Below, piece by piece: positions 46,358 through 55,987 of a stretch of DNA of 64,000 nucleotides. The stretch comes from UBA5078 sp051252515. GTDB lineage: Bacteria; Pseudomonadota; Gammaproteobacteria; Pseudomonadales; Pseudohongiellaceae. The stretch is taken from NCBI GenBank assembly GCA_051252515.1, contig JBPOFS010000001.1, positions 620,001 to 684,000 on the forward strand, written 5' to 3'. The first letter of the stretch is position 1; each line of letters starts with the position of its first letter. Under the pieces are notes generated by a model, which ran no database searches, was not told the origin of the DNA, and saw nothing but the letters and a program-made list of their open reading frames with translations. A program made the translations under genes and the position numbers.

Positions 46358-46684
46358 ACTGAAACCTATTCATTCATCGACACGCTAAACGTCACTTTGA
46401 TTTTGCTGCCACTTAGCGTTGCCTAATTTGATATCCAAGAAAGGAGCCCGTGCACACGGATTACCATCTTAGTAAAAGTGCTTGAATTATATAACTTAAG
46501 TACATAACTTCTATATAAAAATGACCCATAAATGGGTATATTTAGGGACACTTTATGGCCAACAACGTGTTCCAGCACACAGTTTCCTTATTTAGCCGTA
46601 CTTCTGTCGGTTTTGTGTTTCCAAATCCGCACTGTGTCTGGCTTTACGCAAATTAGCATAATCACCCTTTTTTGAGACCCGCTC
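46358..46684. other. Divergent spacer between mshI and trmL
   Basis: I see no gene here. A perfect palindrome ACCCATAAATGGGT (46524-46537) could be an operator. On the minus strand a TATAAT box (near 46492-46487) has no good -35 partner. The spacer should hold the promoter for the long msh operon. Confidence 0.4.
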
Positions 46685-47152
46685 ATGCTCCATATTGTTT
46701 TGTACCAACCCGAAATCCCTCCCAACACTGGCAATATCATCCGCCTTGCCGCCAACACTGAATCAACCCTGCACCTCATCAAGCCCCTAGGGTTTTCCTT
46801 GGACGAGAAACAAGTGCGCCGAGCGGGCTTGGATTATTTTGAAGTGGACCGGGTCAAAGTGCATGAGTCTTGGGAGGCATTTCTAGAGGTGGCGCCAAAG
46901 GGACGTATTTTTGCCCTGAGCACCAAAGGCACGACTTCGTATACGCACGCCCAGTTTGAGATCGACGATATGTTGTTATTTGGCCCTGAGACACGCGGGC
47001 TCCCTGAAAGCATTAGAAATAAGCTACCAACGGAACAAGTGTTGCGGATCCCAATGCGAGCCAATAGTCGCAGTTTGAACCTGTCCAATACTGTCGCCAT
47101 TGTGCTGTATGAAGCGCTAAGGCAGTTAGATTTTGCCTTTAAAGAGGACTAG
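46685..47152 (+). CDS. trmL: tRNA (cytidine/uridine-2'-O)-ribose methyltransferase TrmL
   Basis: This 155-residue SPOUT enzyme shows NTGNIIRLAANT, LFGPETRGLP and IPMRANSRSLNLSNTVAIVLYE, which form the trefoil-knot SAM site. It methylates the wobble nucleotide 34 of leucine tRNAs. It is small and single-domain, as in E. coli TrmL. It converges on secB. Confidence 0.95.
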   Translation: MLHIVLYQPEIPPNTGNIIRLAANTESTLHLIKPLGFSLDEKQVRRAGLDYFEVDRVKVHESWEAFLEVAPKGRIFALSTKGTTSYTHAQFEIDDMLLFGPETRGLPESIRNKLPTEQVLRIPMRANSRSLNLSNTVAIVLYEALRQLDFAFKED

Positions 47153-47159
47153 TTGCTGT

Positions 47160-47191
47160 GGAGCCTCAATCAAATCATTGATCAAGGCTCC
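47160..47191. terminator. Hairpin between convergent trmL and secB
   Basis: Arms GGAGCCT and AGGCTCC enclose an 18-base loop that can pair further inside. It lies midway between the two stop codons. There is no clear T-run, so efficiency is uncertain. Confidence 0.5.
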
Positions 47192-47197
47192 AAACAA

Positions 47198-47752
47198 TTA
47201 CTTAGCGGCGTCGCCTGCTGGCGCGTCTGCTTTTGCAGCGGCTTCGGCTGCTTGTTGCTGCTTGCTTTGGATATAAAGCGCATCAAAATTCACTGGCGCC
47301 AAGTTCACCGGCGGGAAACTACCCTTAATGACTAGCGAATCAATCGCTTCGCGAGCGTAAGGGAACAGAATGTTAGGACATACCGCTGACAACACTTGCT
47401 CAAGATCAGCATCCGCCAAGCCTGCGCATGTGAAAATGCCGGCCTGATGAACTTCCGCTAGGAATGCTGCGCTTTCATCCGCTTTTGCCTCAACAGTGAT
47501 TGTAAGCACCACTTCGTAGATATCATCAGAGATACGCGCACTCTTGCTACCTAAATTGAAAGAAATTTTAGGCGCCCACTGCCCCTGGAATACAGCAGGA
47601 CTGCGTGGTGACTCAAAAGAGGAGTCTTTTACATAGATTCTTTGTAAAGCAAAAGCGGGGCCGTTGGCAGTTTCGCCTTGACCATTAGCAGCTGCTGCCG
47701 CTGGTGCTGGTGTTTCGCCTGTCTTGTTTTGATCTTCGTTGTTATCAGCCAT
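47198..47752 (-). CDS. secB: SecB, protein-export chaperone
   Basis: This 184-residue protein has the SecB core (FALQRIYVKDSSFESPRSP, then NLGSKSARI, SAVCPNILFPYARE, NFDALYIQ). The core is flanked by Ala/Pro/Gly-rich tails (APAAAAANGQGE at the N-terminus and AAEAAAKADAPAGDAAK at the C-terminus), so it is longer than the usual 150-165. SecB holds preproteins unfolded for SecA. yibN lies upstream on the same strand. Confidence 0.96.
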   Translation of the reverse strand: MADNNEDQNKTGETPAPAAAAANGQGETANGPAFALQRIYVKDSSFESPRSPAVFQGQWAPKISFNLGSKSARISDDIYEVVLTITVEAKADESAAFLAEVHQAGIFTCAGLADADLEQVLSAVCPNILFPYAREAIDSLVIKGSFPPVNLAPVNFDALYIQSKQQQAAEAAAKADAPAGDAAK

Positions 47753-47820
47753 GTCTGTTCCTGCAACACTCGTCGGTTATTGTGAAAAGGTCTTGTATAT
47801 CATTTTTACAAAGGAAATTC

Positions 47821-48237
47821 TTACTTCTGCACCAGTGGCAAGTTATCTGCACGCCACTCCGTAATGCCGCCACTTAAACGCGCTATTTGCGTAAAACCAG
47901 CACTTTTCAAGATCTTCACAGCGTCTGCAGAGTGTTGCCCGAGACGACATGCGACGATCACTGGGTTCGCCTTATGCTTTTCCAGTTCCGATACCCTAGC
48001 ACCCAATTTGGCGAGCGGGATATGAATTGAATCCACGATATGTCCTGCATCGAAGTCTTTTTTATCGCGAATATCGAGAACGACAGCATTTGCGCGATTT
48101 ATCTTCATCACCGCCTGCTGGCAGCTCACAGACTCACCTGACGACTTCGTTCGATGCAGCACTAAAGCAATGACAAGCCCGACCCACAAAGTCGCAAGCA
48201 GCCAGTTATTTCCAACAAATTCAATAAGTTGCGCCAT
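47821..48237 (-). CDS. yibN: YibN-like membrane-anchored rhodanese
   Basis: The start at ATG 48237 gives 138 residues beginning MAQLIEFVGNNWLLATLWVG, matching YibN; an in-frame start 66 bases earlier would add unlike sequence. One membrane helix (about 12-32) is followed by a rhodanese domain with VVLDIRDKKDFDAGHI and the active-site loop ACRLGQHSAD, with Cys. It sits next to secB as in many gammaproteobacteria. No glutaredoxin gene lies between them here. Confidence 0.9.
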   Translation of the reverse strand: MAQLIEFVGNNWLLATLWVGLVIALVLHRTKSSGESVSCQQAVMKINRANAVVLDIRDKKDFDAGHIVDSIHIPLAKLGARVSELEKHKANPVIVACRLGQHSADAVKILKSAGFTQIARLSGGITEWRADNLPLVQK

Positions 48238-48502
48238 AATTTGGGCGATTCTCCACCGTGCAAAACTGCATCGGTTCAATGATAAATCAACACTCCGTTG
48301 CATGGAGTGACTCGCAAAAAAGGGGAGCAGTATACACGCCTATGCCTTCTATTAGAAAGTTCAATACCCACTCGGCGAGCCGCTTTCTTCCCCAAAACCT
48401 CGTTAGAGAGAGCCTGTAGAGTCTCGCTATGAAGCGCCGTTTCCGCGATAATATCGACGCATAACTTTGTTGAACCCAACCATTTCGGAACCTCTACTTC
48501 TT

Positions 48503-50062
48503 ATGACTACCGCTACTGCCACCAAAAAATCGACTCTTCTTCTAATTCTCGACGGCTGGGGCTACCGGGAAGAGACAGAGTTCAATGCGATCAGTTCCGC
48601 CAACACTCCTACCTGGGATCGTTTATGGCAGGAATGTCCACACACTCTGATCAAAACATCAGGTGAAGAGGTTGGCTTGCCACAAGGGCAAATGGGTAAT
48701 TCTGAAGTAGGCCATATGAATCTTGGCGCTGGACGCGTGGTGTACCAGAACCTTACACGAATCGACAAAGCCATAGACGACGGCACGTTCTTTCTCAATG
48801 AAGCGCTTGTCGATGCAGTCGATAAGGCCATATTGATGGACAAAGCAGTTCACATCATGGGGCTATTATCCCCAGGTGGGATCCATAGCCATGAAGACCA
48901 AATCATTGAGCTGATTGAACTAGCGAGCCAACGCGGCGCCGAACGCATTTATTTGCACGCCTTTTTAGACGGCCGAGACACTCCTCCACGTAGCGCACTT
49001 GATTCCCTACAAGCAGCAGAGCAAGCCTTGCAAGACACCGGTTGTGGTCGCATTGTTTCAATTGTAGGTCGCTACTTTGCGATGGATCGAGACAATCGCT
49101 GGGACCGAGTACAAAGTGCCTACGACTTAGTTATGGGCGGCAAAGCTGAGCACCGCTATGAAACAGTCGAGAAAGGCTTAGAAGCGGCTTATGCTCGCGA
49201 AGAAAACGATGAGTTTGTCCAAGCGACTGTTATCGCCCCTGCCGACGAAGCCCCCATCCACGTTGAAGATGGCGACACATTAATTTATATGAACTTCCGC
49301 TCTGACCGGGCTAGACAATTAACCCGCGCAATCAACGACGAAGAGTTCACTGGTTTTGCGAGAGAATACAAACGCGCTCTCGGCGATTTTGTCACCCTCA
49401 CCGAATACGCAGCCGATATCGATGTCACTTGTGCCTACCCACCCCAGCCAATGAACAATGTCCTCGGAGAGTACCTAGCGAAAGAGCATAAAACCCAGCT
49501 GCGAATAGCGGAGACTGAGAAATATGCCCACGTGACATTCTTTTTCAGCGGCGGGCGCGAAGAGCCCTTCGAAGGGGAGACTCGCGAACTCATCCCATCA
49601 CCTCAGGTCGCCACTTATGACCTACAGCCCGAGATGAGCGCAATAGAGGTTACCGACAAATTAGTCGCAGCGATTCGCGCCGGGACTTATGACGCGATTG
49701 TATGTAATTACGCTAATGGCGACATGGTCGGGCATACCGGCAATTTTGCAGCGGCCGTCAAAGCAGTAGAAACCTTAGATACCTGCCTTGCACGCATAGA
49801 AGCCGCCATTATTGAAACTGGTAGTCAGTGCTTAATTACCGCAGACCACGGCAATGTAGAGCAGATGGTAGACCCAGAATCAGGGCAAGCCCTCACCTCA
49901 CACACTAACGGACCAGTGCCTTTAGTGTATGTGGGAGACCCGGCATGGCAGTTCAAGTCTTCTGGCAGCTTGTGTGACATTGCGCCAACCATGTTGTCGC
50001 TTATGGACATGGCAGTTCCAAATGAGATGACAGGCACCGTGATACTCGAGAAGTCTCACTAA
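48503..50062 (+). CDS. gpmI: Phosphoglycerate mutase, cofactor-independent
   Basis: The start at ATG 48503 gives 519 residues beginning MTTATATKKSTLLLILDGWG; a TTG at 48467 would add 12 residues and is less likely. The alkaline-phosphatase fold shows LLILDGWGYREE and the Mn/Ser segment MGNSEVGHMN. Later metal motifs are GRYFAMDRDNRWDR and ITADHGNVEQM. It interconverts 2- and 3-phosphoglycerate in glycolysis. It heads a plus-strand run with envC and ctp. Confidence 0.95.
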   Translation: MTTATATKKSTLLLILDGWGYREETEFNAISSANTPTWDRLWQECPHTLIKTSGEEVGLPQGQMGNSEVGHMNLGAGRVVYQNLTRIDKAIDDGTFFLNEALVDAVDKAILMDKAVHIMGLLSPGGIHSHEDQIIELIELASQRGAERIYLHAFLDGRDTPPRSALDSLQAAEQALQDTGCGRIVSIVGRYFAMDRDNRWDRVQSAYDLVMGGKAEHRYETVEKGLEAAYAREENDEFVQATVIAPADEAPIHVEDGDTLIYMNFRSDRARQLTRAINDEEFTGFAREYKRALGDFVTLTEYAADIDVTCAYPPQPMNNVLGEYLAKEHKTQLRIAETEKYAHVTFFFSGGREEPFEGETRELIPSPQVATYDLQPEMSAIEVTDKLVAAIRAGTYDAIVCNYANGDMVGHTGNFAAAVKAVETLDTCLARIEAAIIETGSQCLITADHGNVEQMVDPESGQALTSHTNGPVPLVYVGDPAWQFKSSGSLCDIAPTMLSLMDMAVPNEMTGTVILEKSH

Positions 50063-50079
50063 GCTAAAGGGACCCTCTA

Positions 50080-51222
50080 TTGAAATGGCCTTTGATTCTT
50101 GTTGTCGCTTTATGTGTGCTGTGGGTCGGCAATCCGGCCAATAGCGCGCAAGAAGCGCCACCTGAAGAGCAGCTTGAGCAACTCAATGCGGCAATCGCTA
50201 GCATTGAGTCTTGGCTCAATTCCGCCAGCAATAATCGCAGCACTTTAGAGAACGAACTGCGCATCACCACACAGCAGATCGAAAGCACCAACCTCGACAT
50301 TACACGAAACCGCACAGCGATCACGGCACTTGAGGAACAACGCAATACCCTCAGCGCACGCCGTGATGCACTGGAAGAGGAAAAATCCGTTCAACAGGAC
50401 CTCATCCAACAGGCCTTACGCGCCTCCTATATCAGCGGCCAAGAGTCCTACCTCAAACTGCTCCTCAATCAGGAAGACCCAAGCCTTAGCGCACGCATGC
50501 TGCGCTATTTCAGCGACTTCAACCAAGAGCGCATGGAACGAATCGCCCTATTTCGTGAAACACTTTCAGAGTTAGCAAGCACTAGCAAACAACTGGATTC
50601 GAATGCCCAAGAGCTGACGACACGACAGAGCGCATTGGAAGCACAGCGCGCCAGCCTTAACGACGATAGCCAGCACCGCGAAGAGCTGTTAAACGCCCTC
50701 AAAGACGACATTGCGGCACGAAGTGGCGAACTGCAACAACTCAGCGAGGACCGCGAACACCTCGAGTCTCTCATCGAACAAATCCAAGAGGCCATCGCCA
50801 GCATCCCAGCCCCAGATCAAATCACTCCGTTTGCACAAGCCAAAGGCAATCTCCCCTGGCCGGTAGCAGGAGCGCCCCTAAATCGGTTCGGCGCTGCCTA
50901 TAGCGACGGCAATCTGCACAGACAGGGCATCGTGCTTAGCGCCGAGCAAGGCAGCGCTGTACGAGCCGTGCACCCTGGCCGCGTCGTCTTCGCCGACTGG
51001 CTACGAGGCTCCGGCCTGCTAGTTGTGGTGGATCATGGCGATGGCTACCTAAGCCTCTACGCGCAAAACCAAAGCCTCGTCAAAGGCAAAGGTGATTGGG
51101 TAAACCGCGGCGAAGCGCTCGCCACAGCAGGCGCTAACGGCGGCACAGGGCAAGCCGGAGTCTATTTCGAAATCCGTCACAACGGTCAAGCGCTCGACCC
51201 CGCGCAATGGTGTGAAAGTTAG
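50080..51222 (+). CDS. envC: EnvC-like murein hydrolase activator
   Basis: This 380-residue protein has a Sec signal (to about residue 22), a long coiled coil (about 30-240) and a C-terminal LytM/M23 domain. The domain lacks the catalytic ligands: NLHRQGIVL has no Asp after HxxxD spacing, and the usual Y-H-L segment reads SLYAQN. Such degenerate domains are typical of EnvC, which activates amidases at the division site. The only start with a ribosome site (AGGGA) is TTG at 50080. It is 17 bases from gpmI. Confidence 0.9.
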   Translation: MKWPLILVVALCVLWVGNPANSAQEAPPEEQLEQLNAAIASIESWLNSASNNRSTLENELRITTQQIESTNLDITRNRTAITALEEQRNTLSARRDALEEEKSVQQDLIQQALRASYISGQESYLKLLLNQEDPSLSARMLRYFSDFNQERMERIALFRETLSELASTSKQLDSNAQELTTRQSALEAQRASLNDDSQHREELLNALKDDIAARSGELQQLSEDREHLESLIEQIQEAIASIPAPDQITPFAQAKGNLPWPVAGAPLNRFGAAYSDGNLHRQGIVLSAEQGSAVRAVHPGRVVFADWLRGSGLLVVVDHGDGYLSLYAQNQSLVKGKGDWVNRGEALATAGANGGTGQAGVYFEIRHNGQALDPAQWCES

Positions 51223-51325
51223 CAATAAAATCCCCACACTACTGTGGGCGTAGCTTATTTGCATGGTATGCTCGGCGCATCGACATTTCGTCAAGTGTCA
51301 CCGTTATTTGGTTCGGAGGTAGAGA

Positions 51326-52663
51326 ATGATCCCATTTTTGCGCAACCCTTTATGGGCAGGGCTACTCGCAGGCGCGATATCAGCCACGAGCTTCGCACAA
51401 ACCCCTGATGCAGAAGAAGGCCTCCCCCTACCTTTCGAAGAGGTGCGCATTTTTGCCGAGGCTCTCGACAATATTCGCAATTCCTATGTGCGCGACATTG
51501 ATGACAAAACCCTATTGGAATATGCCATTAAGGGCATGCTGTCAGGGCTTGATCCGCACTCTGCCTATTTAGCCAATGACGAATACGACTCCCTACAAGA
51601 AACCACACAAGGTGAGTTTGGCGGTTTAGGGATCGAGATTGGCGAACAAGACGGCTACATCAAAATTATCACGCCTATTGATGACTCCCCAGCACAGCGA
51701 GCGGGCATATTGCCTGGCGACTTGATTATCGAAATCGATGGCAAGCCACTAAGAGACATGCTGATAAACGACGCCGTCAATATGATGCGCGGCGAAATAG
51801 GCAGCACTATCGATATCGGCATCATGCGAGATGGCGAGCCTCAGCCCTTAGAATTCACTTTGACACGCGACATCATTGCGCTAACAAGCGTACGTCATCG
51901 CGAACTCGAACCAGGTTACGAGTATCTGCGTATCTCTCAATTTAGAGTCAACACTGGCAATGAAGTAGAGAAAGCCTTACTAGAGATCCGTGAAGAAAAC
52001 CCAGACCTGAAAGGATTAGTGCTGGATCTACGCAACAATCCAGGCGGAATCCTGCAGGCCTCCGTGAAAGTGGTCGATGCCTTCATCACTTCCGGGAAGA
52101 TCGTTTACACACAAGGGCGCAACAACGAAACCGAAATGGAATTCTATGCTGATGCCGAAGATCCAAGCGCAGGCGTTCCTTTAGTCGTGCTTATCAACTC
52201 TGGATCAGCCTCGGCTGCCGAGATTGTCGCGGGCGCTCTACAAGATCATGGCCGCGGGGTCATCATGGGCACCCGCAGCTTCGGCAAAGGTTCGGTGCAA
52301 AGCGTAATGCCTATAGCCGAGAATCGTGCCATCAAGCTCACAACCGCTTTGTATTTCACGCCGGAAGGTCGCTCTATTCAGGCCCAAGGGATCCAACCGG
52401 ATATCGAAGTCGAAGAGGCTTTCGTTACGCGCGCTACTGGCCGCACAGGCTACACAGAGGCGGATCTCGAAGGACACCTGCGTAACGGCAATGACCTTGA
52501 TGACATCGTACGCGAACCAACGGTCACAGCTGAGCAAGTGGTAGTGAACGATTACCAACTTCAAGAAGCCCTTACTCTGCTGCGCGGTTTGAATATTCTA
52601 GAGTCTGCGCGACGCAAACAAAGCGCCGCAAGCACTAGCCTTACCGATGCACGCGTTCAGTAA
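51326..52663 (+). CDS. ctp: C-terminal processing peptidase (S41 family, CtpA-like)
   Basis: This 445-residue protease has a signal peptide (to about residue 24), an N-terminal helical part, a PDZ domain (about 90-170, GLGIEIGEQDGYIKI) and the S41 core. INSGSASAAE holds the catalytic Ser and FGKGSVQS the catalytic Lys. It acts in the periplasm on peptidoglycan hydrolases or precursors. GGAGG lies seven bases ahead. It sits between envC and yibQ, as is common in gammaproteobacteria. Confidence 0.95.
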   Translation: MIPFLRNPLWAGLLAGAISATSFAQTPDAEEGLPLPFEEVRIFAEALDNIRNSYVRDIDDKTLLEYAIKGMLSGLDPHSAYLANDEYDSLQETTQGEFGGLGIEIGEQDGYIKIITPIDDSPAQRAGILPGDLIIEIDGKPLRDMLINDAVNMMRGEIGSTIDIGIMRDGEPQPLEFTLTRDIIALTSVRHRELEPGYEYLRISQFRVNTGNEVEKALLEIREENPDLKGLVLDLRNNPGGILQASVKVVDAFITSGKIVYTQGRNNETEMEFYADAEDPSAGVPLVVLINSGSASAAEIVAGALQDHGRGVIMGTRSFGKGSVQSVMPIAENRAIKLTTALYFTPEGRSIQAQGIQPDIEVEEAFVTRATGRTGYTEADLEGHLRNGNDLDDIVREPTVTAEQVVVNDYQLQEALTLLRGLNILESARRKQSAASTSLTDARVQ

Positions 52664-52688
52664 TTGTTAAAGAGTCGATAAACCATTG

Positions 52689-53750
52689 ATGCAAGATGAC
52701 AAGGAGGCTTCGCCTTCAACACCCGAGGCTAAATACGAAGATCCTTTCGTAGCGGCGATCAAGAAGAATCCGCGACCTCTCAGCATGGTAGTCATCGGCT
52801 TTATAGGCATGCCACTTGTTCTATGGCTGACAGGACCAGACAGTAGCCCCGCTGAAAACGAACCCCTGCAACGACCTGTGTACGAATCTACTCCTCTGCC
52901 AGTCGAACGAACAGGTTCGCCCGTCGAAGACTTGAATCTAGCACCGGCAGAAGAGCCTACTCCTGAGACGCTTCCAAGTGAGCAAGCACCTACTCCAATA
53001 GCAGAGCCCCTGCTAGGAGAGACTCCCATTGAGTTTCCAACCACTATTATCAGCACTCACCGACCTACGATCACTCTGATTATTGACGATATCGGCTATA
53101 ACGCCGCATTAGGCGAACGCGCCATAGCTCTGCCTGGCGCCGTCACTTTCGCAGTACTGCCACATACGCCACATGGTAGCGAGCTTGCCGAACTTGCGTA
53201 CTCGCAAGGTAAAGAAGTAATGCTACACGCGCCAATGAGCAATCAAGCCAATATGGCATTAGGGCCAGGTGCACTTACTCACGATCTCGGCAAAGAAGAG
53301 TTCACCAACACTTTATCCGCAGCCATTGATGCTGTCCCCCATTTACAAGGAGTCAATAATCACATGGGCAGCGCTTTGACTGAGGAAGAAGCGCCGATGT
53401 TATGGGTTATGGAAACTCTTAAAGAGAAAGGACTGTATTTTGTCGACAGCTACACGACCGCTAAAAGCGTCGCTGGGCGTATTGCAAAAGAGAATGCTGT
53501 TCCCACCATCACCAGAAATATTTTTCTCGATAATGTGCAAGAACACAATGATATTGATAGGGAATTTAAAAAGCTGATTGCCCGCGCAAGAAGCAAAGGC
53601 GTGGCTGTAGGAATAGGCCATCCCTATCAAGCCACAATCGATTACTTAGAGATCGCACTGCCTATGCTTGATCAGGAAGGAATCGATTTGGTGTTTGCGT
53701 CGAAGATGATCGAGTTGCAAAAAGAAGCGCCTATCACAAGCGCATTGTAA
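52689..53750 (+). CDS. yibQ: Divergent polysaccharide deacetylase YibQ
   Basis: This 353-residue protein has a short cytoplasmic N-terminus, a membrane helix (about 30-50), a proline-rich linker (about 60-115) and a NodB-like domain with LIIDDIGYN, LPHTPHGSE, MLHAPM and NNHMGSALTEEEA. The family is related to polysaccharide deacetylases, with an unsettled role at the cell envelope. The ATG at 52689 is preferred to the TTG just before it. Its 3' end overlaps the 3' end of hisF by 17 bases on the other strand. Confidence 0.88.
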   Translation: MQDDKEASPSTPEAKYEDPFVAAIKKNPRPLSMVVIGFIGMPLVLWLTGPDSSPAENEPLQRPVYESTPLPVERTGSPVEDLNLAPAEEPTPETLPSEQAPTPIAEPLLGETPIEFPTTIISTHRPTITLIIDDIGYNAALGERAIALPGAVTFAVLPHTPHGSELAELAYSQGKEVMLHAPMSNQANMALGPGALTHDLGKEEFTNTLSAAIDAVPHLQGVNNHMGSALTEEEAPMLWVMETLKEKGLYFVDSYTTAKSVAGRIAKENAVPTITRNIFLDNVQEHNDIDREFKKLIARARSKGVAVGIGHPYQATIDYLEIALPMLDQEGIDLVFASKMIELQKEAPITSAL

Positions 53751-54507
53751 CGCCCTTGCTCGCCATATATTGCTTGGCTTCTTCTATCGTGTATTCGCCG
53801 AAGTGAAAAATACTCGCAGCTAATACAGCATCTGCATGCCCTTCCACTACGCCGTCCACTAAGTCTTGCAGGTTGCCCACGCCGCCAGAGGCGATAATAG
53901 GGACTGACACAGCATTACTGATCGCACGATTGAGCGCCAGATCGAACCCGCTCTTTGTTCCATCCTTATCCATGCTCGTTAACAAGATCTCTCCCGCGCC
54001 GTAATCCACCATGCGCTGCGCCCATTCGATAGCATCGATGCCTGTCGGTTTACGGCCACCGTGAGTGAATATTTCCCAACGATTCGGTTCGCCTTGCACG
54101 CTGACTTTCTTAGCATCCATCGCCACGACGATACACTGGGATCCAAAACGAGCAGACGCCTCACGTACCAACTCAGGATTAGTCACCGCAGCGGTGTTGA
54201 TGGCTACTTTGTCGGCACCGGCATTGAGCATCGTGCGGATATCTTCGAGGGTGCGGATTCCGCCGCCAACAGTCAAAGGAATGAACACTTGCCCCGCGAT
54301 TGATTCAACAGTATGCACTGTCGTTTCACGCCCTTCATGGCTCGCGGTAATGTCTAGAAACGTAATCTCATCGGCACCGGCATCGCTGTAACGCTTAGCG
54401 ATCTCTACAGGGTCTCCGGCATCGCGAATATCGAGAAACTTCACGCCTTTTACCACACGACCTTTGTCACAATCCAAGCAAGGGATGATGCGTTTTGCCA
54501 ATGCCAT
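53734..54507 (-). CDS. hisF: Imidazole glycerol phosphate synthase cyclase subunit
   Basis: This 257-residue TIM barrel has IPCLDCDKGRVVKG and VVAMDAKKV, the aspartates of the two active-site motifs. It makes IGP and AICAR with ammonia from HisH. The ATG at 54507 (GGAGG upstream) gives the usual MALAKRIIPCLD start; an in-frame codon seven residues earlier is not conserved. It starts one base after the hisA stop. Confidence 0.97.
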   Translation of the reverse strand: MALAKRIIPCLDCDKGRVVKGVKFLDIRDAGDPVEIAKRYSDAGADEITFLDITASHEGRETTVHTVESIAGQVFIPLTVGGGIRTLEDIRTMLNAGADKVAINTAAVTNPELVREASARFGSQCIVVAMDAKKVSVQGEPNRWEIFTHGGRKPTGIDAIEWAQRMVDYGAGEILLTSMDKDGTKSGFDLALNRAISNAVSVPIIASGGVGNLQDLVDGVVEGHADAVLAASIFHFGEYTIEEAKQYMASKGVTMRL

Positions 54508-54508
54508 A

Positions 54509-55258
54509 CTAGCCTCCAAACTCATCACAATAGCGTTGGGCTGCTGCCAAATCTAAAGCGCCTTCGTAAATTGCACGCCCAGTAATGGCGCCCATGATGC
54601 CGCCACCAGTGGCCGTCTTCGCCACCGCCTGCAAAGCATGAATATCTTCAATGCTACTAACCCCGCCTGAGGCAATCACAGGAATGCGCGTTGCTTGCGC
54701 CAACTCAACAGTGGCAGGCACGTTAACGCCTTGCATCATGCCATCACGCGCAATATCGGTGTAGATGATGGCTTCAACGCCATCATCGGCAAATTTTTTC
54801 GCCAGTTCGATGACGTGCACATCAGTAATTTTTGCCCAACCATCGGTGGCCACCATTCCGTCTGAGGCATCGAGCCCAACGATAATTTTACCAGGGAACT
54901 CTTTGCAGGCTTGCGCCACAAACGCTGGGTCTTTTACCGCTTGTGTTCCGATGATCACATAGCTTACGCCCGCTTCCAAATAACGCGCAATTGTCGCCAC
55001 ATCGCGAATGCCGCCACCGATCTGCAATGGTAGTTGCGGATACGCTTTTGCAATAGCCTTTACCACTTCACCATTAACAGGCGTGCCTGCGAATGCGCCA
55101 TTGAGGTCTACCAAATGCAATCTGCCAGCGCCTTGCGCCAACCAATGGCCTGCTGTTTTAACAGGGTCGTCAGAAAACACTGTCGAGTCTTCCATCCGAC
55201 CTTGCTTTAGCCGAACACATTCACCGTCTTTCAAATCGATTGCAGGAATCACCAACAT
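54509..55258 (-). CDS. hisA: ProFAR isomerase HisA
   Basis: This 249-residue TIM barrel starts MLVIPAIDLKDGECVRL and has QIGGGIRD and GLDASDGMV, which place the catalytic Asp pair. It isomerises the fifth-step histidine intermediate. It lies between hisH and hisF in the normal order. Confidence 0.97.
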   Translation of the reverse strand: MLVIPAIDLKDGECVRLKQGRMEDSTVFSDDPVKTAGHWLAQGAGRLHLVDLNGAFAGTPVNGEVVKAIAKAYPQLPLQIGGGIRDVATIARYLEAGVSYVIIGTQAVKDPAFVAQACKEFPGKIIVGLDASDGMVATDGWAKITDVHVIELAKKFADDGVEAIIYTDIARDGMMQGVNVPATVELAQATRIPVIASGGVSSIEDIHALQAVAKTATGGGIMGAITGRAIYEGALDLAAAQRYCDEFGG

Positions 55259-55288
55259 GCAAAAACACCTTTATTCAGAAAACTAAAA

Positions 55289-55954
55289 TTAACTCGCACC
55301 ATCCCAAGACAGAAAATTAGTGAGCAATTGCAAACCGCCATGCTGACTTTTTTCTGGGTGGAACTGCACGGCAAACACATTGCCTTTGCTTAGCGCTGCC
55401 GTAAAATTCACGCCGTAATGAGAAACGCCAGAGGCTTTCTCACTGGCATCCAATGTTATGTAATAACTGTGCACAAAATAGAAACGGGTATTGTTTTCAA
55501 TACCGGCCCACAGCGGATGCTCATCACACTGCTCAACGATATTCCAACCCATGTGCGGCACTTTCAAAAGCTCACCGTCGTGTTCGCGCAACGCAGGCTT
55601 TACGCCAGAATTGTCATTCGCAAACAACTTTACCTGACCCTTTACGAGCCCTAGGCAATCGACACCGTTATTTTCTTCACTGCGATTCATCAACGCCTGC
55701 ATACCAACACAAATGGCCAGAAGCGGTTTGTTCTGCATCGCCTCTTGTACGATCTCATCAATACCAAGACGGCGAATCTCTGCCATACAATCGCGAATAG
55801 CGCCGACACCGGGAAAGATTACACGGTCGGCACTGAGGATTGTTTTGGCGTCACTAGTGACAATGACTTTGGTGTCTTTGCCTACGTGTTCTAATGCTTT
55901 TGCCACGGAGTGCAGATTGCCCATCCCATAGTCTATGACGGCAACTTTATTCAT
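55289..55954 (-). CDS. hisH: Imidazole glycerol phosphate synthase glutaminase subunit
   Basis: This 221-residue class I amidotransferase has LLAICVGMQALM, with the catalytic Cys (GMQ is usual), and AVQFHPEKSQ, which carries the His and Glu of the triad. It supplies ammonia to HisF. It begins 33 bases after the hisB stop. Confidence 0.96.
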   Translation of the reverse strand: MNKVAVIDYGMGNLHSVAKALEHVGKDTKVIVTSDAKTILSADRVIFPGVGAIRDCMAEIRRLGIDEIVQEAMQNKPLLAICVGMQALMNRSEENNGVDCLGLVKGQVKLFANDNSGVKPALREHDGELLKVPHMGWNIVEQCDEHPLWAGIENNTRFYFVHSYYITLDASEKASGVSHYGVNFTAALSKGNVFAVQFHPEKSQHGGLQLLTNFLSWDGAS

Positions 55955-55987
55955 ATTTCAAACCTGAGAGTGATCGAACGAGGGCTC

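Noticed and set aside
50080..51222. EnvC gene as a damaged endopeptidase
   Set aside because: Loss of the M23 metal ligands is normal for EnvC, which is an amidase activator.
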